From contig CAXIUP010000099.1 in the NCBI GenBank assembly GCA_964035015.1, positions 181,001 through 245,000 of the forward strand: DNA of 64,000 nt, given 5' to 3'. Below the pieces are notes generated by a model. That model worked only from the letters and a program-made list of their open reading frames with translations. It ran no database searches and had not been told where the DNA came from. A program made the position numbers and the translations under genes. Below are positions 33,620 to 44,377 of the stretch, in pieces. Position 1 is the first letter of the stretch. Each line of letters opens with the position of its first letter. Origin of the DNA: Corallium rubrum. Taxonomy: Eukaryota; Cnidaria; Anthozoa; Scleralcyonacea; Coralliidae.

Positions 33620-34399
33620 TTTTGTTTACGTTGGTTGCCCTGACTGGTAAGGAGAATTGGTGGTCGACTGACTGAAGAGTTACATCATAGACTTGTTATA
33701 GACAAGTTTGGCGGTTGTGGATGTCAACATCAATCAATGTTTTTCGCTTGCACTTCGGTTGGTTTTATTCGGAGAAGTTGGATTAGTTTTGACGAAATGT
33801 ACGAACTGCTGGCTCCAGAGTCTATACTAAAGCTCGGAATTTGATGCCATTTGCTTCGATGACTACGACAGGAAAAACACCTTCGTTTCTCTGGTTTGTT
33901 GTCATGCCAAGGATCTCTATGACGGGGTCTTTCGTTGACTTCTCTACGGACTCGCAGATTGACGTGTGATGTCGTCTACCACATGCTGGCACGACGTCTC
34001 ACTCAGGCATTCGGATGCTTTGTGGTGCGCTGAAGTGCAATTAAAGCATAATCTTCTTTTCGATAATATCTGTTTCCGATCCGGAACTGTTGTGAATTTC
34101 AAACACTCGACGGCTTTGTGGTTGCTGTCATCACAATAAGTACACGCACGTCGTTTCTTATCGCAATGACGGGCATGAAACAGCTTGTCTTTGTCTCTGC
34201 GTTTATTGCCTTGTTCGTGGTCTCGCTCTTCTTTGTTTTCTACTGGATTTCTTCTTGTCCGTTGCCTAAGTGCCTCAGCCAGTTTTGCGAAGTCCCATCT
34301 CTCCCAATCCAGATCTGTGCGGACCAGGTCACCTCGTATGGCTGAAAATTTGTCTAGGGTCATCGAAACCACGCCGTTTATTTGATCGAGCTTTTCCAT
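33620..34399 (-). pseudogene. BEL/Pao zinc knuckles and aspartic protease
   Basis: The minus frame from 34399 has two Cys-His knuckles (CTYCDDSNHKAVEC and CFNCTSAHHKASEC) typical of gag nucleocapsid. Around 33805-33825 an Asp-Ser-Gly-Ala motif followed by SSSYIS marks a retropepsin active site. The frames are offset, so the protein is interrupted. Confidence 0.75.
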
Positions 34400-34485
34400 C
34401 GTTTGTAGAGCCAGAACCGAGTGCGTTAATTTGTCGCTAAAATCGTGAATCTTTCTAGGGTTAGCGCTTGAAATCGTTGGTAAGC

Positions 34486-35198
34486 TTAAGATTTCTCGAG
34501 TGTAGGCCTTGAAAGTTTCGGTTTCGTTTCCGTTTTATCTTTAAGAATACTTTTCGCGCAGTTGTATCCCTCCGTCGTGAAAGGGAGTGATTCTACGTCT
34601 CTTCTTACCTTAGAGTCGAGAAGTTCGGGAAGATATGTAAATTTCATGATAGGTGCAGCCTTACTTTTCTCGACGTTCTCAGTGAACTGTCCCCAGAATC
34701 TTGGCCAGCCCATATACGAACCGTCGAATTTCGTAATGACTAGTTTTGGCAGTTTAGCTTGGGTTTCACTCATAGATACCACGTTCGGTGGAGTTTCTTT
34801 CGACGACGTCTCGTGTTGGGTTTGAAGCTTTAGTTTCGTCTCTAGGAGCTTCATCTCAAATTGTAATTTCTCTTCGCGTTCGATAGTCTCTTGTTTTCTT
34901 TATTTTCGTCTAACCATTTCTTTGTCGTTCGGACGTGGCCATCTACGTCGGCTAGCCTTTTGTTTATCTCGGCGTTCCATTCTGTCACTTCTTCTTTGGC
35001 CTCGATTTTTTTGGCCTCGATTTCTCGTCGCAGATTGTCGACTTCGTTTATAACCGCTCGGAGGGTTGCTTGCTGTCTTGTGATTGTTTTTTCATCAGAA
35101 CTAGCTATAATCTCGTTGGTTCGTTCTGTTGTGAGGTGCAGTTGCGTTAACTTGGTTTCGATCGACGCCATCTGGATATTTGATGAATATGAGGACAA
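34486..35198 (-). pseudogene. BEL/Pao gag (DUF1759)
   Basis: The first frame from 35198 starts MSSYSSNIQMASIETKL and is coiled-coil-like. A second, offset frame from 34854 contains LPKLVITKFDGSYMGWPRFW, then FTYLPELLDSKVRRDVESLP, the DUF1759 gag signature. The frameshift near 34862 and another near 34500 inactivate it. Gag would form the virus-like particle. Confidence 0.8.
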
Positions 35199-35241
35199 GA
35201 TTTCCCCGCTTTACATTTGTAGTCCCGTTGGAGGTGCCAGG

Positions 35242-35478
35242 TATAGTAAATTTGCCCCTTACTATTAGGGATTTATCCAAAGGCATGCGAAGTCTCTAAG
35301 ATTTGAAGAATATATTTAATTACTGTGGTCACAATCACACTTGCTCACTGTCTCACTATCACTCCCGACTCTATATAATAAAGGCTCATGTTACAGAAAA
35401 TGACATGCACCTAAGATTCTGTACTTAATCACTATTTTTACTCCTTAAGTGGTGACGTATTGCCATTAGTTTCCGACA
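35242..35478 (-). repeat. 5' LTR of the BEL/Pao element
   Basis: The upstream LTR in element orientation, 237 bp, starts TGTCGGAAAC on the minus strand. It is followed by AAAT on the plus-strand right side, matching AAAT left of 29538. Confidence 0.9.
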
Positions 35479-35755
35479 AAATCATGTATTTTAAAACTAG
35501 TTTATATTTATTTAGAATCCTGTATAAATACTAAATAAATAAATTGTCATTCACAACAAACTAGTAATGCTTTACAATGACTTTCAAACGTTTAATGATA
35601 TTATTATAGTGCACTTTTATATACATAACTGTTGTCAAGGCGACAGGACGACAATTCTTTTTATATACATAAGTAGTACCGAACTTATATATATTTGAAT
35701 AATTTAACAGGTTAGTTACCAGTACCCTGCTATTCGAACTGCCCAAGTTGTTGAT

Positions 35756-35758
<3 letters not shown>

Positions 35759-35805
<47 letters not shown>
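35759..35805. repeat. TA microsatellite
   Basis: (TA)n of about 23 units. The ~90 bp before it (GAATAATTTAACAGGTTAGT..) match the sequence before the TA tract at 13645, so both belong to the same repeat. Confidence 0.9.
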
Positions 35806-35809
<4 letters not shown>

Positions 35810-35939
35810 GATATTGGGCATTTCACTCGATTACACAGCATGTTCTAAGGATTTAGGGTGAAGGAAAATTCGAGTGTAGAATATATACATTTTTTTAAGA
35901 CCAAACCGGGAGCAGTTGCGAAAAATGCAACTACACAGG

Positions 35940-36011
35940 CCCTCCGGCAGGAATTGAACCCACGACCTTGCGATTCTAGTGCAATGCTCTGACCACTGAG
36001 CCACGGAGGCC
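35940..36011 (-). tRNA. tRNA-like sequence in repeat
   Basis: Minus strand GCCTCCGTGGCTCAGTGGTC..; A box TGGCTCAGTGGTCAGAG, B box GGGTTCAATTCC. The anticodon loop CTAGAAT would give anticodon AGA, but the variable loop is short, unlike serine tRNAs, and the anticodon stem has a mismatch. Polymerase III could still transcribe it. Confidence 0.55.
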
Positions 36012-36297
36012 GTTGCCGAGAGCTTGATCGCGAGTTCTGTATATATAATAAGGTGGTAATGCCAGGAGAGAATTGGGTATATTATAAATGATATTGGGAA
36101 TTTCACTCGATTGCACAGCATGTTCTAAGGATTTAGGGTGAAGGAAAATTCGAGTGTAGAATTCCTTCACCCTAAATCCTTAGAACATGCTGTGTAATCG
36201 AGTGAAATGCCCAATATCATTTATAATATACCCAATTCTCTCCTGGCATTACCACCTTATTATATATACAGAACTCGCGATCAAGCTCTCGGCAACG

Positions 36298-36369
36298 GCC
36301 TCCGTGGCTCAGTGGTCAGAGCATTGCACTAGAATCGCAAGGTCGTGGGTTCAATTCCTGCCGGAGGGC
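36298..36369 (+). tRNA. tRNA-like sequence in repeat
   Basis: Mirror image of 35940-36011. Acceptor GCCTCCG pairs with CGGAGGG except at the first position. The D arm GCTC/GAGC and T arm GTGGG/CCTGC are foldable. Loop CTAGAAT is as in the other copies. Its place inside a palindrome argues for a repeat-borne tRNA relic. Confidence 0.55.
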
Positions 36370-36482
36370 CTGTGTAGTTGCATTTTTCGCAACTGCTCCC
36401 GGTTTGGTCTTAAAAAAATGTATATATTCTACACTCGAATTTTCCTTCACCCTAAATCCTTAGAACATGCTATATATATATG

Positions 36483-36517
<35 letters not shown>

Positions 36518-36602
36518 AACAGGTTTCAAAATTGCTTTCGGCTTTTCATCTCGCGTGTAAAGTGGACTCCACGCACGTCGAGATTAGCACCCTCACAGGG
36601 CT

Positions 36603-38404
36603 ACCATCTAATATGCAAACAGACCTCACAAATCTTAAGATATTCATAGATTCACATATTCCAGAAAATGTTAGTTTTACCATACCTTTAATGACTGAGC
36701 AAACAGTCTTCAACCTTTTAAACAATCTTCATGCTAATAAAGCTTCCGGTCTTGATGGTATTGATGCATTCTTCTTGAAAATAGCGGCCTCTGCACTTAC
36801 AAAATCCCTTACAACATTATGTAACATAAGTATCACTACCGGAGTCTTTCCACTATTATGGAAACAAGCCAGGCTTACACCAAAACACAAGAGTGATTCG
36901 TTGTCTGATAGATCAAACTTCAGGCCTCTCTCCATATTATCCATTGTTACCAAAATTTTAGAAAGACATGTTTACAACAGTACATATAATTTTCTACAGC
37001 GTCACAGGCTCCTAACTAAACATCAATATGGTTTCAGGAAGAATCACTCATGTGAAACCCTACTGCTCTCTCTCTATGAAACGTTGATAACGACAATTGA
37101 AAGAGGTGAAATTAATGGACTAACGCTACTAGATTTCTCAAAAGCATTTGATGTGTTAGACCATAAATTACTCCTGCAAAAACTCGAACTATATCATTTC
37201 AGACCAGAGGCAATAGCCTGGTTTAACTCATATCTGTCAAACCGAACCCAAAGGGTTAAATTCAAAACTGCTCTCTCAGACTCTTTGCCGGTTAATTGCG
37301 GTGTCCCACAAGGGTCAATTCTAGGACCGCTCTTATTTATTATTTTCATCAACGACCTTCCACTTCACGAACAATGTACAACACCATTTATTTTCGCTGA
37401 TGATTCGTCAATACTAGCCTCCAGCCTGCTGATCAGTGATATAAATCTAAAACTGACCAATGACCTTAAGTTAATATCAAACTGGTTAAACACGAACCTA
37501 ATGGTCACTGAATTGCACAAAAAGCAAATGCATGAAAATATATTCTAAACGTAAAACTAATGCCTCAGACAAAATTCTTGTTACAATAAATAATAAATCA
37601 ATAGATGAGGTAACAACAAAGAAACTGCTTGGAGTCCACTTAGATAGTGGACTTCAATGGGAAGAACATATAACTAATATATACCAAATTATTAATAAAC
37701 GGCTTTTTCTATTAAAACGGATTCGACAAAATTTACCTTATCATTCCCGTATCATGTTTTACCAGTCGTTAATCTATCCTCACCTGTTATATTGTTGTAC
37801 TGTTTGGGGTAACGCATCAAAGGAAAAACTTAATGATCTCCTGAAACTCCAAAAAAGATCGGCACGCACTATACTGGAGGCATCTACTGATGAATCATCA
37901 GTTGAACTATTTAAAAAGCTTGGATGGATTCCACTACATAATCTAATTAAACTAAGAAAACTTATATTAGTATTCACTGTATTAAAAAACAAAGCTCCAT
38001 CAAACCTGTATAACTTATTTCAGTTTGTCGGTGAAGCACATAGTGTTAGCACAAGAGCGTCACTGACAGATCTGAAAGTTCCAAAAGTCTCTAGTGAGCT
38101 TGGTAAAACAAAGATTTCGTATAGTGGAGCTTTGTTATTTAATTCGCTCCCTAACCGCTTAAAGGACACTAGCAATATTAGTATTTCAACTTTCAAAAAT
38201 GAACTAAAAAAATATTTTCTAGAACAAAATAATGGAGTGGCACACTTGGAGGATTTTGCCTGTATAAACTGTAAATTTAAACTAACCTGCAACTGTGTCA
38301 CTTAATTATTTATTGATTTTTAACTAATGAAGGCCATCTGGTAGAATACGATATGTAAAGATGTTTATACCTTCTTTTAAATAAAGTTCAATTCAAATTC
38401 AATT
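36603..38404 (+). mobile_element. 5'-truncated CR1/L2-type LINE
   Basis: The 1.8-kb body lies between direct repeats CAGGGCT (36596-36602 and 38405-38411), a target duplication. It ends with AATAAA (38380) and a short TTCAA-type repeat instead of poly(A), as in CR1/L2-like LINEs. Only the reverse-transcriptase part is present, without the endonuclease, so the copy is 5'-truncated. Confidence 0.85.
36610..38305 (+). pseudogene. LINE reverse transcriptase, one frameshift
   Basis: The frame has NKASGLDGIDAFFLKIAA, WKQARLTPKHKSD, SNFRPLSILSIVTKILER, QYGFRKNHSCE, LLDFSKAFDVLDHKLL, CGVPQGSILGPLLF and FADDSS. The last holds the catalytic Asp pair. Near 37525 the frame shifts. The second part (37532-38305) reads LGVHLDSGLQWEEHI, then FYQSLIYPHLLYCCTVWGN and ends CNCVT. 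This is a non-LTR RT with the usual C-terminal extension. An upstream open frame from 36187 is only read-through of the tRNA repeat. Confidence 0.9.
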
Positions 38405-38796
38405 CAGGGCTCCGGGCCTTCGGGCGCCCGGGCTCGGGGATTATCTGTAACTTCAAAAGTAATGTGGTGACCCATCTACTTATTTCATATATCCACTGAA
38501 CTACGAATGACCTCTAGTTCAGTTGTCAATTTTTATTCAAAATCTGTCGTGCAATGTTTTTTTAAACAAAAAACTTTGCTCAAAGAATTTCTACACCACA
38601 CTTTTCATTCTTCTTTACATATGGTGCAGATACATGTCGAGTTCTGAGTCGAAAGAAACCGAAAGCGAGAGCGTTAGAGATTATATAGATGACGAAAATG
38701 TGTACATCCACCTTACAAAATCTTCCCTTATTCAGTTTATTGGCTAAACAAGAAAACCTAAACTAACCGGCTTTCTATTTCTATTTCAAAAACGCA

Positions 38797-39052
38797 TGAA
38801 TAATTCATGAGGAAAACACAAAGAAAATCATGACCGTGGCGTGTCTCTATATGTGATAGAGACACGCTTGCTATTTTCGATTAACTTTTTCTTCGATTTT
38901 GCGGCTCAGACACCTTCAATTTACAAAATTGATTTCAGTATATGAGCTTATTATATGGATAGTTTTTGAAGGCATTCAAAAACGCGTACTGTTTTATCAG
39001 ATCTAAAACACTCGGCTATCGCCTCGTGTTTTAAATCTGATAAAACACTGCT
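38797..39052 (+). repeat. Palindrome-containing repeat (P5)
   Basis: GAATAATTCATGAGGAAAAC is followed by a hairpin GCGTGTCTCTAT..ATAGAGACACGC (38837-38866). After ~120 bp comes TTATTATATGG, then a palindrome (about 38985-39052) centred on ACACTCGGCTATCGCCTCGT. The left part resembles 42890-42965. Confidence 0.6.
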
Positions 39053-39779
39053 GTTCATGTTTTAAATAGTACATAAAATGTTCGAAAATAGAAAATTTTT
39101 CGCCTTATATTTCTAGCTTTGTTGTCACTAGGAAAGCGATAAAGGTTGTGAATTGCCAAAATTTTGAAGACGTTTCAATTACAAATAAGGACACAGATGA
39201 ATACTGACGTCGTTCTGCGCAGCACTATTGGTAAATTATTTTTATTCAAACAAAACGCGCAATGAATATTTAGTATGCACCACGTACGATCCATTTTCTT
39301 TTCACTATTCTAGCACAACCTTGATTTCTGTTATATTTTCAAAGTCATTGTTTGTCTCGTAGCAAGCTCATGAAACATTGGAAAACTGCGCCGGGATTAG
39401 TAACCAACGACATAACGATAATCGGTATATGCCGGTTAATCGGCCGAGGCTAATAATAATCGACCACTGTTTAATCGGCTTCAGTAATCGGCTATTTTCG
39501 TAATCGGCTCATCTCTAAACTAGACATTGTTATGGTAAGTAAGCAAGAAATTGATTCCTATCGAAGTTGATCTTTTTAAAACCATATCTTCCAATACGTG
39601 TGCACTGAAGAAACAATATTTACTGCATGCGCGCAAAGGATTGTGGTTAAATGTACAAGAGGCCATCTTTTTCGGTACGGCCTTGCATGATGAAAATGTA
39701 AATAGAACAGCAGTGTTTTCGCTGCGCTTTCGTGTCAATTTAAACTTTGACTGCCCCCACATGTATGTATTGTATTTTG

Positions 39780-39781
<2 letters not shown>

Positions 39782-39847
<66 letters not shown>
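39782..39847. repeat. TA microsatellite
   Basis: (TA)n of about 33 units. The flanks do not match the GC-hairpin repeat. Confidence 0.9.
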
Positions 39848-39850
<3 letters not shown>

Positions 39851-39950
39851 AGTATTGATGAATGAGCCATCGAAATGTTTCTCAAAGTTTGAATAATGAA
39901 TTGCTGTTTTCGTTTGAGCCATTTCAAAGACTCTAGATATCAAAATTTTC

Positions 39951-39969
39951 GGGGGGTGGGGGGTGGGGG
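39951..39969 (+). other. G-rich tract, possible G-quadruplex
   Basis: Three long G runs separated by single T (GGGGGGTGGGGGGTGGGGG), followed by TATGCCCCGGACCCCC. It could fold as a quadruplex or mark a transposon end. Confidence 0.5.
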
Positions 39970-41189
39970 TATGCCCCGGACCCCCTAGAGGATTCATTGC
40001 ATTGCGTCATCAACTCTCGCTATCTGATATGGAACAAGATCTATCTTTGCTATACTGCGAGCCAGAATTTATAAGTATTATCGAAAGTCCAGGTGTTCAC
40101 ATCGGCATGGGTGTAGAGTCGTCTACTCACGCTAGTCTTCGTGTGTAAAGAAATGGTTGGGTTCACTTATTGCTAATTATTATCAGAAGGAATTTGTCTG
40201 CTTGGTTAGTCCCAAGGAAGTTCCGTCTGCCTTGAATAATGGTTTTTCCTTTTCTTCTAACGCGGCCGAATGTTAGTGGATATAAATTTCATTGTTGTCC
40301 ACTTTTAAATGGGAGGCTTTTTATACATATACCAATTTTCAACCACTACATCTACCGTTATATATATATACTCGCGCGGGAATCGGGTTATTTGTTCGCT
40401 TCGGTATATAAAGACCTCCAGTGGTGCAGACATATTTGTTGATAACTCGATATGATTGTTTTACGACCACTTGAAGTTTCGAAATTGTTTGGACTGGGAA
40501 AAAGTCAACTTTGTGACAAATTATTTTAAAGGAAAGCAGTCGGCTTTGAGTGTATTCCATGAGCTTGTTAGAACAGCCCTTTTCAAGCGCGGCGTACATA
40601 TATTGGTTGTTATAAGGCCATATCATATGTAAAGAATGTGCTTACATCGGCACATTTCTGACAGTTGCGTGATTACTCTTGTACAAGAATAAAGGTTCTT
40701 TGAAATTTCAATTAAACACTCGGCTAAATTTAATACACCTATTTAAACGTAATCAATATAGAAGATATTGAAAGTATTGAAAAGAGCTAGGAACTACAGT
40801 CTTTGGTTTTGTATATCTATATACACTGATTTAACTTTAGGAATGGGTAAATAGGGAAGTTGTAAATTTTTGCAAGTTGTCGTCGACTTTGTCTTACAAT
40901 AGCCAGCTTGACACTTTTGCTGAAATCAGTGCATTTAAAAAGCTTGAAGAAACTAGCTTTTAAAATAAACCTATTCTAATTCTACAAGATATAAACTCTA
41001 TGAAAACCAGTTTTTCATAAAATAACGATCATATGAATTGAAACACAATTCAAACAATTAAGTAAAACACACGCTGTGTGTTTAGAATTCTATTCTTGTT
41101 AGCTTGGTGAACAATTAAAACATCTTTTGAGGCTTCTGTCTAGAAGATTCTCGGCAGGTCCACGTGTCTCTGAGGCTGGAGTAATAGTA

Positions 41190-41287
41190 TCATATAAGGA
41201 GTCTTGTTTTATTTCTGTTGTGATCTATAATTGTCTTCACTCTTCACTCACACGAAGCCCAAGAAAATTATCTCGTTGCCTGGAATC
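41190..41287 (+). promoter_or_regulatory. Possible promoter and 5' UTR of the TNF-receptor-like gene
   Basis: CATATAAGG near 41192 is a TATA-like box about 95 bp before the ATG at 41288. The stretch between is free of ATG. Promoter function is inferred from position only. Confidence 0.4.
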
Positions 41288-42488
41288 ATGGTGAGCGTTT
41301 AAAACGTTTTTCATTCGGCGGTGAACAGCGGGTTATCGATAATGTGACAACATGGCATTCCTTTTCAGTCATAACTCGCTTTTCCTTGACATTGGAGTGA
41401 AGTGAAAAGTTGATAAACTGCAGAGAATAGTTTTGTAACGAAATACTGACGTTTCGAGCGAAGCCCTCTTCGTCAGATGAAATTACTCGGCTAATGAAGG
41501 GCTATAGCTCCGCTTGAAACCCACTATTTCGTTATCAAAGTTGTCCTCCGCAGTTTACCTTTTCACTTTGCTCTATCCAAAGCGTAATCTTCGGCTTCGC
41601 AGATGTTTTGGTGTTGGTCGTATCCCTAAAGCCAAAAAATACGACAGATACGAAAATGGCTGCCAGTGAGACTAATAAAACACTGTAAATTAATTTGGTA
41701 CAACTTAACAGCTTCTGGGCATCGCGTACAGCAAACGTGATTAAATATGCTTGTATAATTATTGGGTATTTGGTAAATCGGATTGTAATTTGCACATGGT
41801 CAGAATATAACAATCGGACTTATTTGTTCTCGTGTTTGAAACACGTAAGATTGGCGACTTTTATCTGATTTAGTGATGGCCAAAACGACATTTGTCGGAA
41901 ATAACAAGGCAATCGCTTCATGCTATACACGGTGCAATTTTTCATGCAATTTGTCTGGCACATGCAGCGCCATTGTGAGACAACTCATAGGCTTATAACT
42001 TCGACAGCCCCATACTTTGCAACTGGTCAAAATAGCTGAGAGACAAGTTACCCCTGTCCAATCATTTAGATGGATGCCTGTATTTGAATACGTTAAAATT
42101 TTAAGCTTACAGCTTGCGCGGTCGTATTGTTATAAATACATTGCAAGCTAAAAATGTAAACTTAAACTCTAAGCTAGTTACATTATTGACTGAAACAGTG
42201 GTAAAATATTATTAATTAAAATGTACAAAATCATTGTGTTAATAGTAGAAGCAGACGTAACTGAAAAATTAAAGTTTTTAAAAGTGTAGAACTGGATTCA
42301 GTATCCTTTTTGCACCGACTGCTCCAATTATTTTAGCGTACTTTTCACTGTTTCACAGCCCTATATAAATTATATATTCCGAACACATACATTTATAGTA
42401 ATTTACAGTAGTAATATTACCAGACCTCTCCCCTAGAAATACTCGTACGTCTGGCGTATAGACTGGAATACTGTTGGTATATTCAAGC

Positions 42489-42553
<65 letters not shown>

Positions 42554-42814
42554 CAGTAGACTTGTTTATCTTTCTTCATGCCCCAGAAATTCTTTAATAA
42601 ACCACTTGACGTGTTTATTGTATAAAAAATCAGATTACAATTTTCTGTGCGTGTGTACTGTAATAAATCACAGATGATGTCACAGCGTGTAAAGAACAAC
42701 GGTCACGCCACTCGATTTCGTCTCATGTCGTACTTTTTTGTTCTTTACACGCGGCTATGACGTCATCTGTGATCTATATACAGTACACACGCGCGGAAAA
42801 TGAAATCTATTTGT

Positions 42815-42884
<70 letters not shown>

Positions 42885-43155
42885 AATCATTAATAATTCA
42901 TGAGCGAAACACAAAGAAGATCCATGTTTAATGAGGGTCTATACATGTGATATAGATTCCTTTTGATTGCATAAACTTAAGCTTTGATGTTAGTTCTCGA
43001 CGTAGAGAAGGTTTTTTTAGAAAGATTACTACGCCAATGAACTTACCAAATAGATCGTTTTAGAAGTAATTTACATAATTCGTGTCCGTTCTGATACTCG
43101 GCTTCGCCTCGTGTCTGTATACCCCGCTACAGAACGGCCACTCATTCTGTAAATA

Positions 43156-43221
<66 letters not shown>

Positions 43222-43295
43222 TAATCTCATTAATAATTGTCTTTCTAGTTTTCCTCATGAATTATTAAATCTCATTAATAATTCATGAGGAAAAC

Positions 43296-43374
<79 letters not shown>

Positions 43375-44304
43375 CGGTAAAAACCCGCTAACAAGAACCT
43401 ACCCCTATTAAGAATCTCAGGCTGAAATTAAGAAGTTATTTATGTAAGAATATAAGAACCTATATATCCCAGGCTGATTTGGTAAAATGTAGGTTCTTGT
43501 TAGCGGGTTTTTACTGTACAAGGTATCCTTTGTCCCTTGGCTTAGAATTGGAAACAATGTCCTACAACACGTTTAGTTAAAAGTAAATGGGGAACTGCTC
43601 TTTGTGAGAAGATGCAAACACTAAAATCTAAATACTAAACTTTTTGTCTCCGCCTTCTCTGGGATGGTAAACAAACTTCGTATTCAAAAACAGTCTTAAA
43701 CTTTATTAAAGGTATATTTTCTACTTTGAATCTTTTGTTTGAATTAATTTTATCAGTAACCTACACTGTTGCTTGAGTTGGGTTAAGTTGTTTCATATGC
43801 ATGAAATAGATTAATAATAATTATCATGTACTTATGCAGGTTTGTTCCATGGTTTTCGTGATTTTGTCATCACTCACATTGAGTGCTTGTCAGCTGCAGG
43901 TAAGGTTAAATCAGGGGCATTTGAAATATAGATAATTAAGTTTTCTCTAATTTCAAAGAACTTGTAAAGTGGTAATTAGGCTGACCTTTTCCATCTTTTC
44001 CGTATTTTCTTTTTTGTTTTCGAGATATTACAATTTGTTTCATATGTAAAAATGGTCTCTGACGTCAGAACTAGGATAAATTACTTTCATACATTCATAG
44101 GAAAATCATTCAGTTATTTAATTAATTCAAAAATCATTCATTCAATTAATTAATTAATTAATTAATTAATTAATTAATTAATTAATTAATTAATTAATTA
44201 ATTAATTAATTAATTAATTAATTAATTAATTAATTAATTAATTAATTAATTAATTAATTAATTAATTAATTAATTAATTAATTAATTATTATTAATTATT
44301 ATTG

Positions 44305-44377
<73 letters not shown>

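Larger units (their letters stand above)
29538..35478 (-). mobile_element. BEL/Pao LTR retrotransposon
   Basis: Two 237-bp direct repeats (29538-29774 and 35242-35478) flank a minus-strand gag-pol region. AAAT on each side is a 4-bp target duplication. Read on the minus strand, each LTR starts TGTCGGAAACTAATGG. The sequence after the 5' LTR (CCTGGCACCTCCAACGGG) is a likely primer-binding region. GGGGGGAGCG just before the 3' LTR is the polypurine tract. The protein order is gag (DUF1759), zinc knuckles, protease, RT, RNase H, integrase, DUF5641. Frameshifts, stops and an insertion make it inactive, though the LTRs are still very alike. Confidence 0.9.
35811..36478. repeat. Palindromic pair of tRNA-bearing repeats (second locus)
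   Basis: Two inverted copies meet near 36163. Both carry ATTTCACTCGATT, GAAGGAAAATTCGAGTGTAG, a tRNA-like core and GAGAGAATTGGGTATATTAT. The arms are nearly identical, so this pair looks younger than the one at 14655-15285. Confidence 0.8.
36479..38440 (+). repeat. TA tract plus GC-rich hairpin repeat, split by a LINE
   Basis: The TA tract, then CGCGTGTAAAGTGGACTCC and GTCGAGATTAGCACCCTCA, run up to 36602. The hairpin CCGGGCCTTCGGGCGCCCGG and GGCTCGGGGATTA resume at 38412. Comparison with the uninterrupted copy at 5726-5915 shows the insertion point. Confidence 0.8.

Noticed and set aside
30146-35268. Plus-strand open frames across the BEL/Pao element
   Set aside because: The real proteins read on the minus strand with gag, protease, RT and integrase motifs. 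The plus frames show no family.
35940-36369. Two functional serine tRNA genes
   Set aside because: The anticodon position would be AGA but the long variable arm of serine tRNAs is missing, stems have mismatches and the copies are part of a palindromic repeat.
36187-36600. Open frame upstream of and fused to the LINE reverse transcriptase
   Set aside because: It reads through the tRNA-like palindrome, the TA tract and the GC-rich module. The LINE begins only after the target duplication at 36602.
43158-44376. CRISPR-like array suggested by dense repeats
   Set aside because: These are di-, tri- and tetranucleotide microsatellites without unique spacers.
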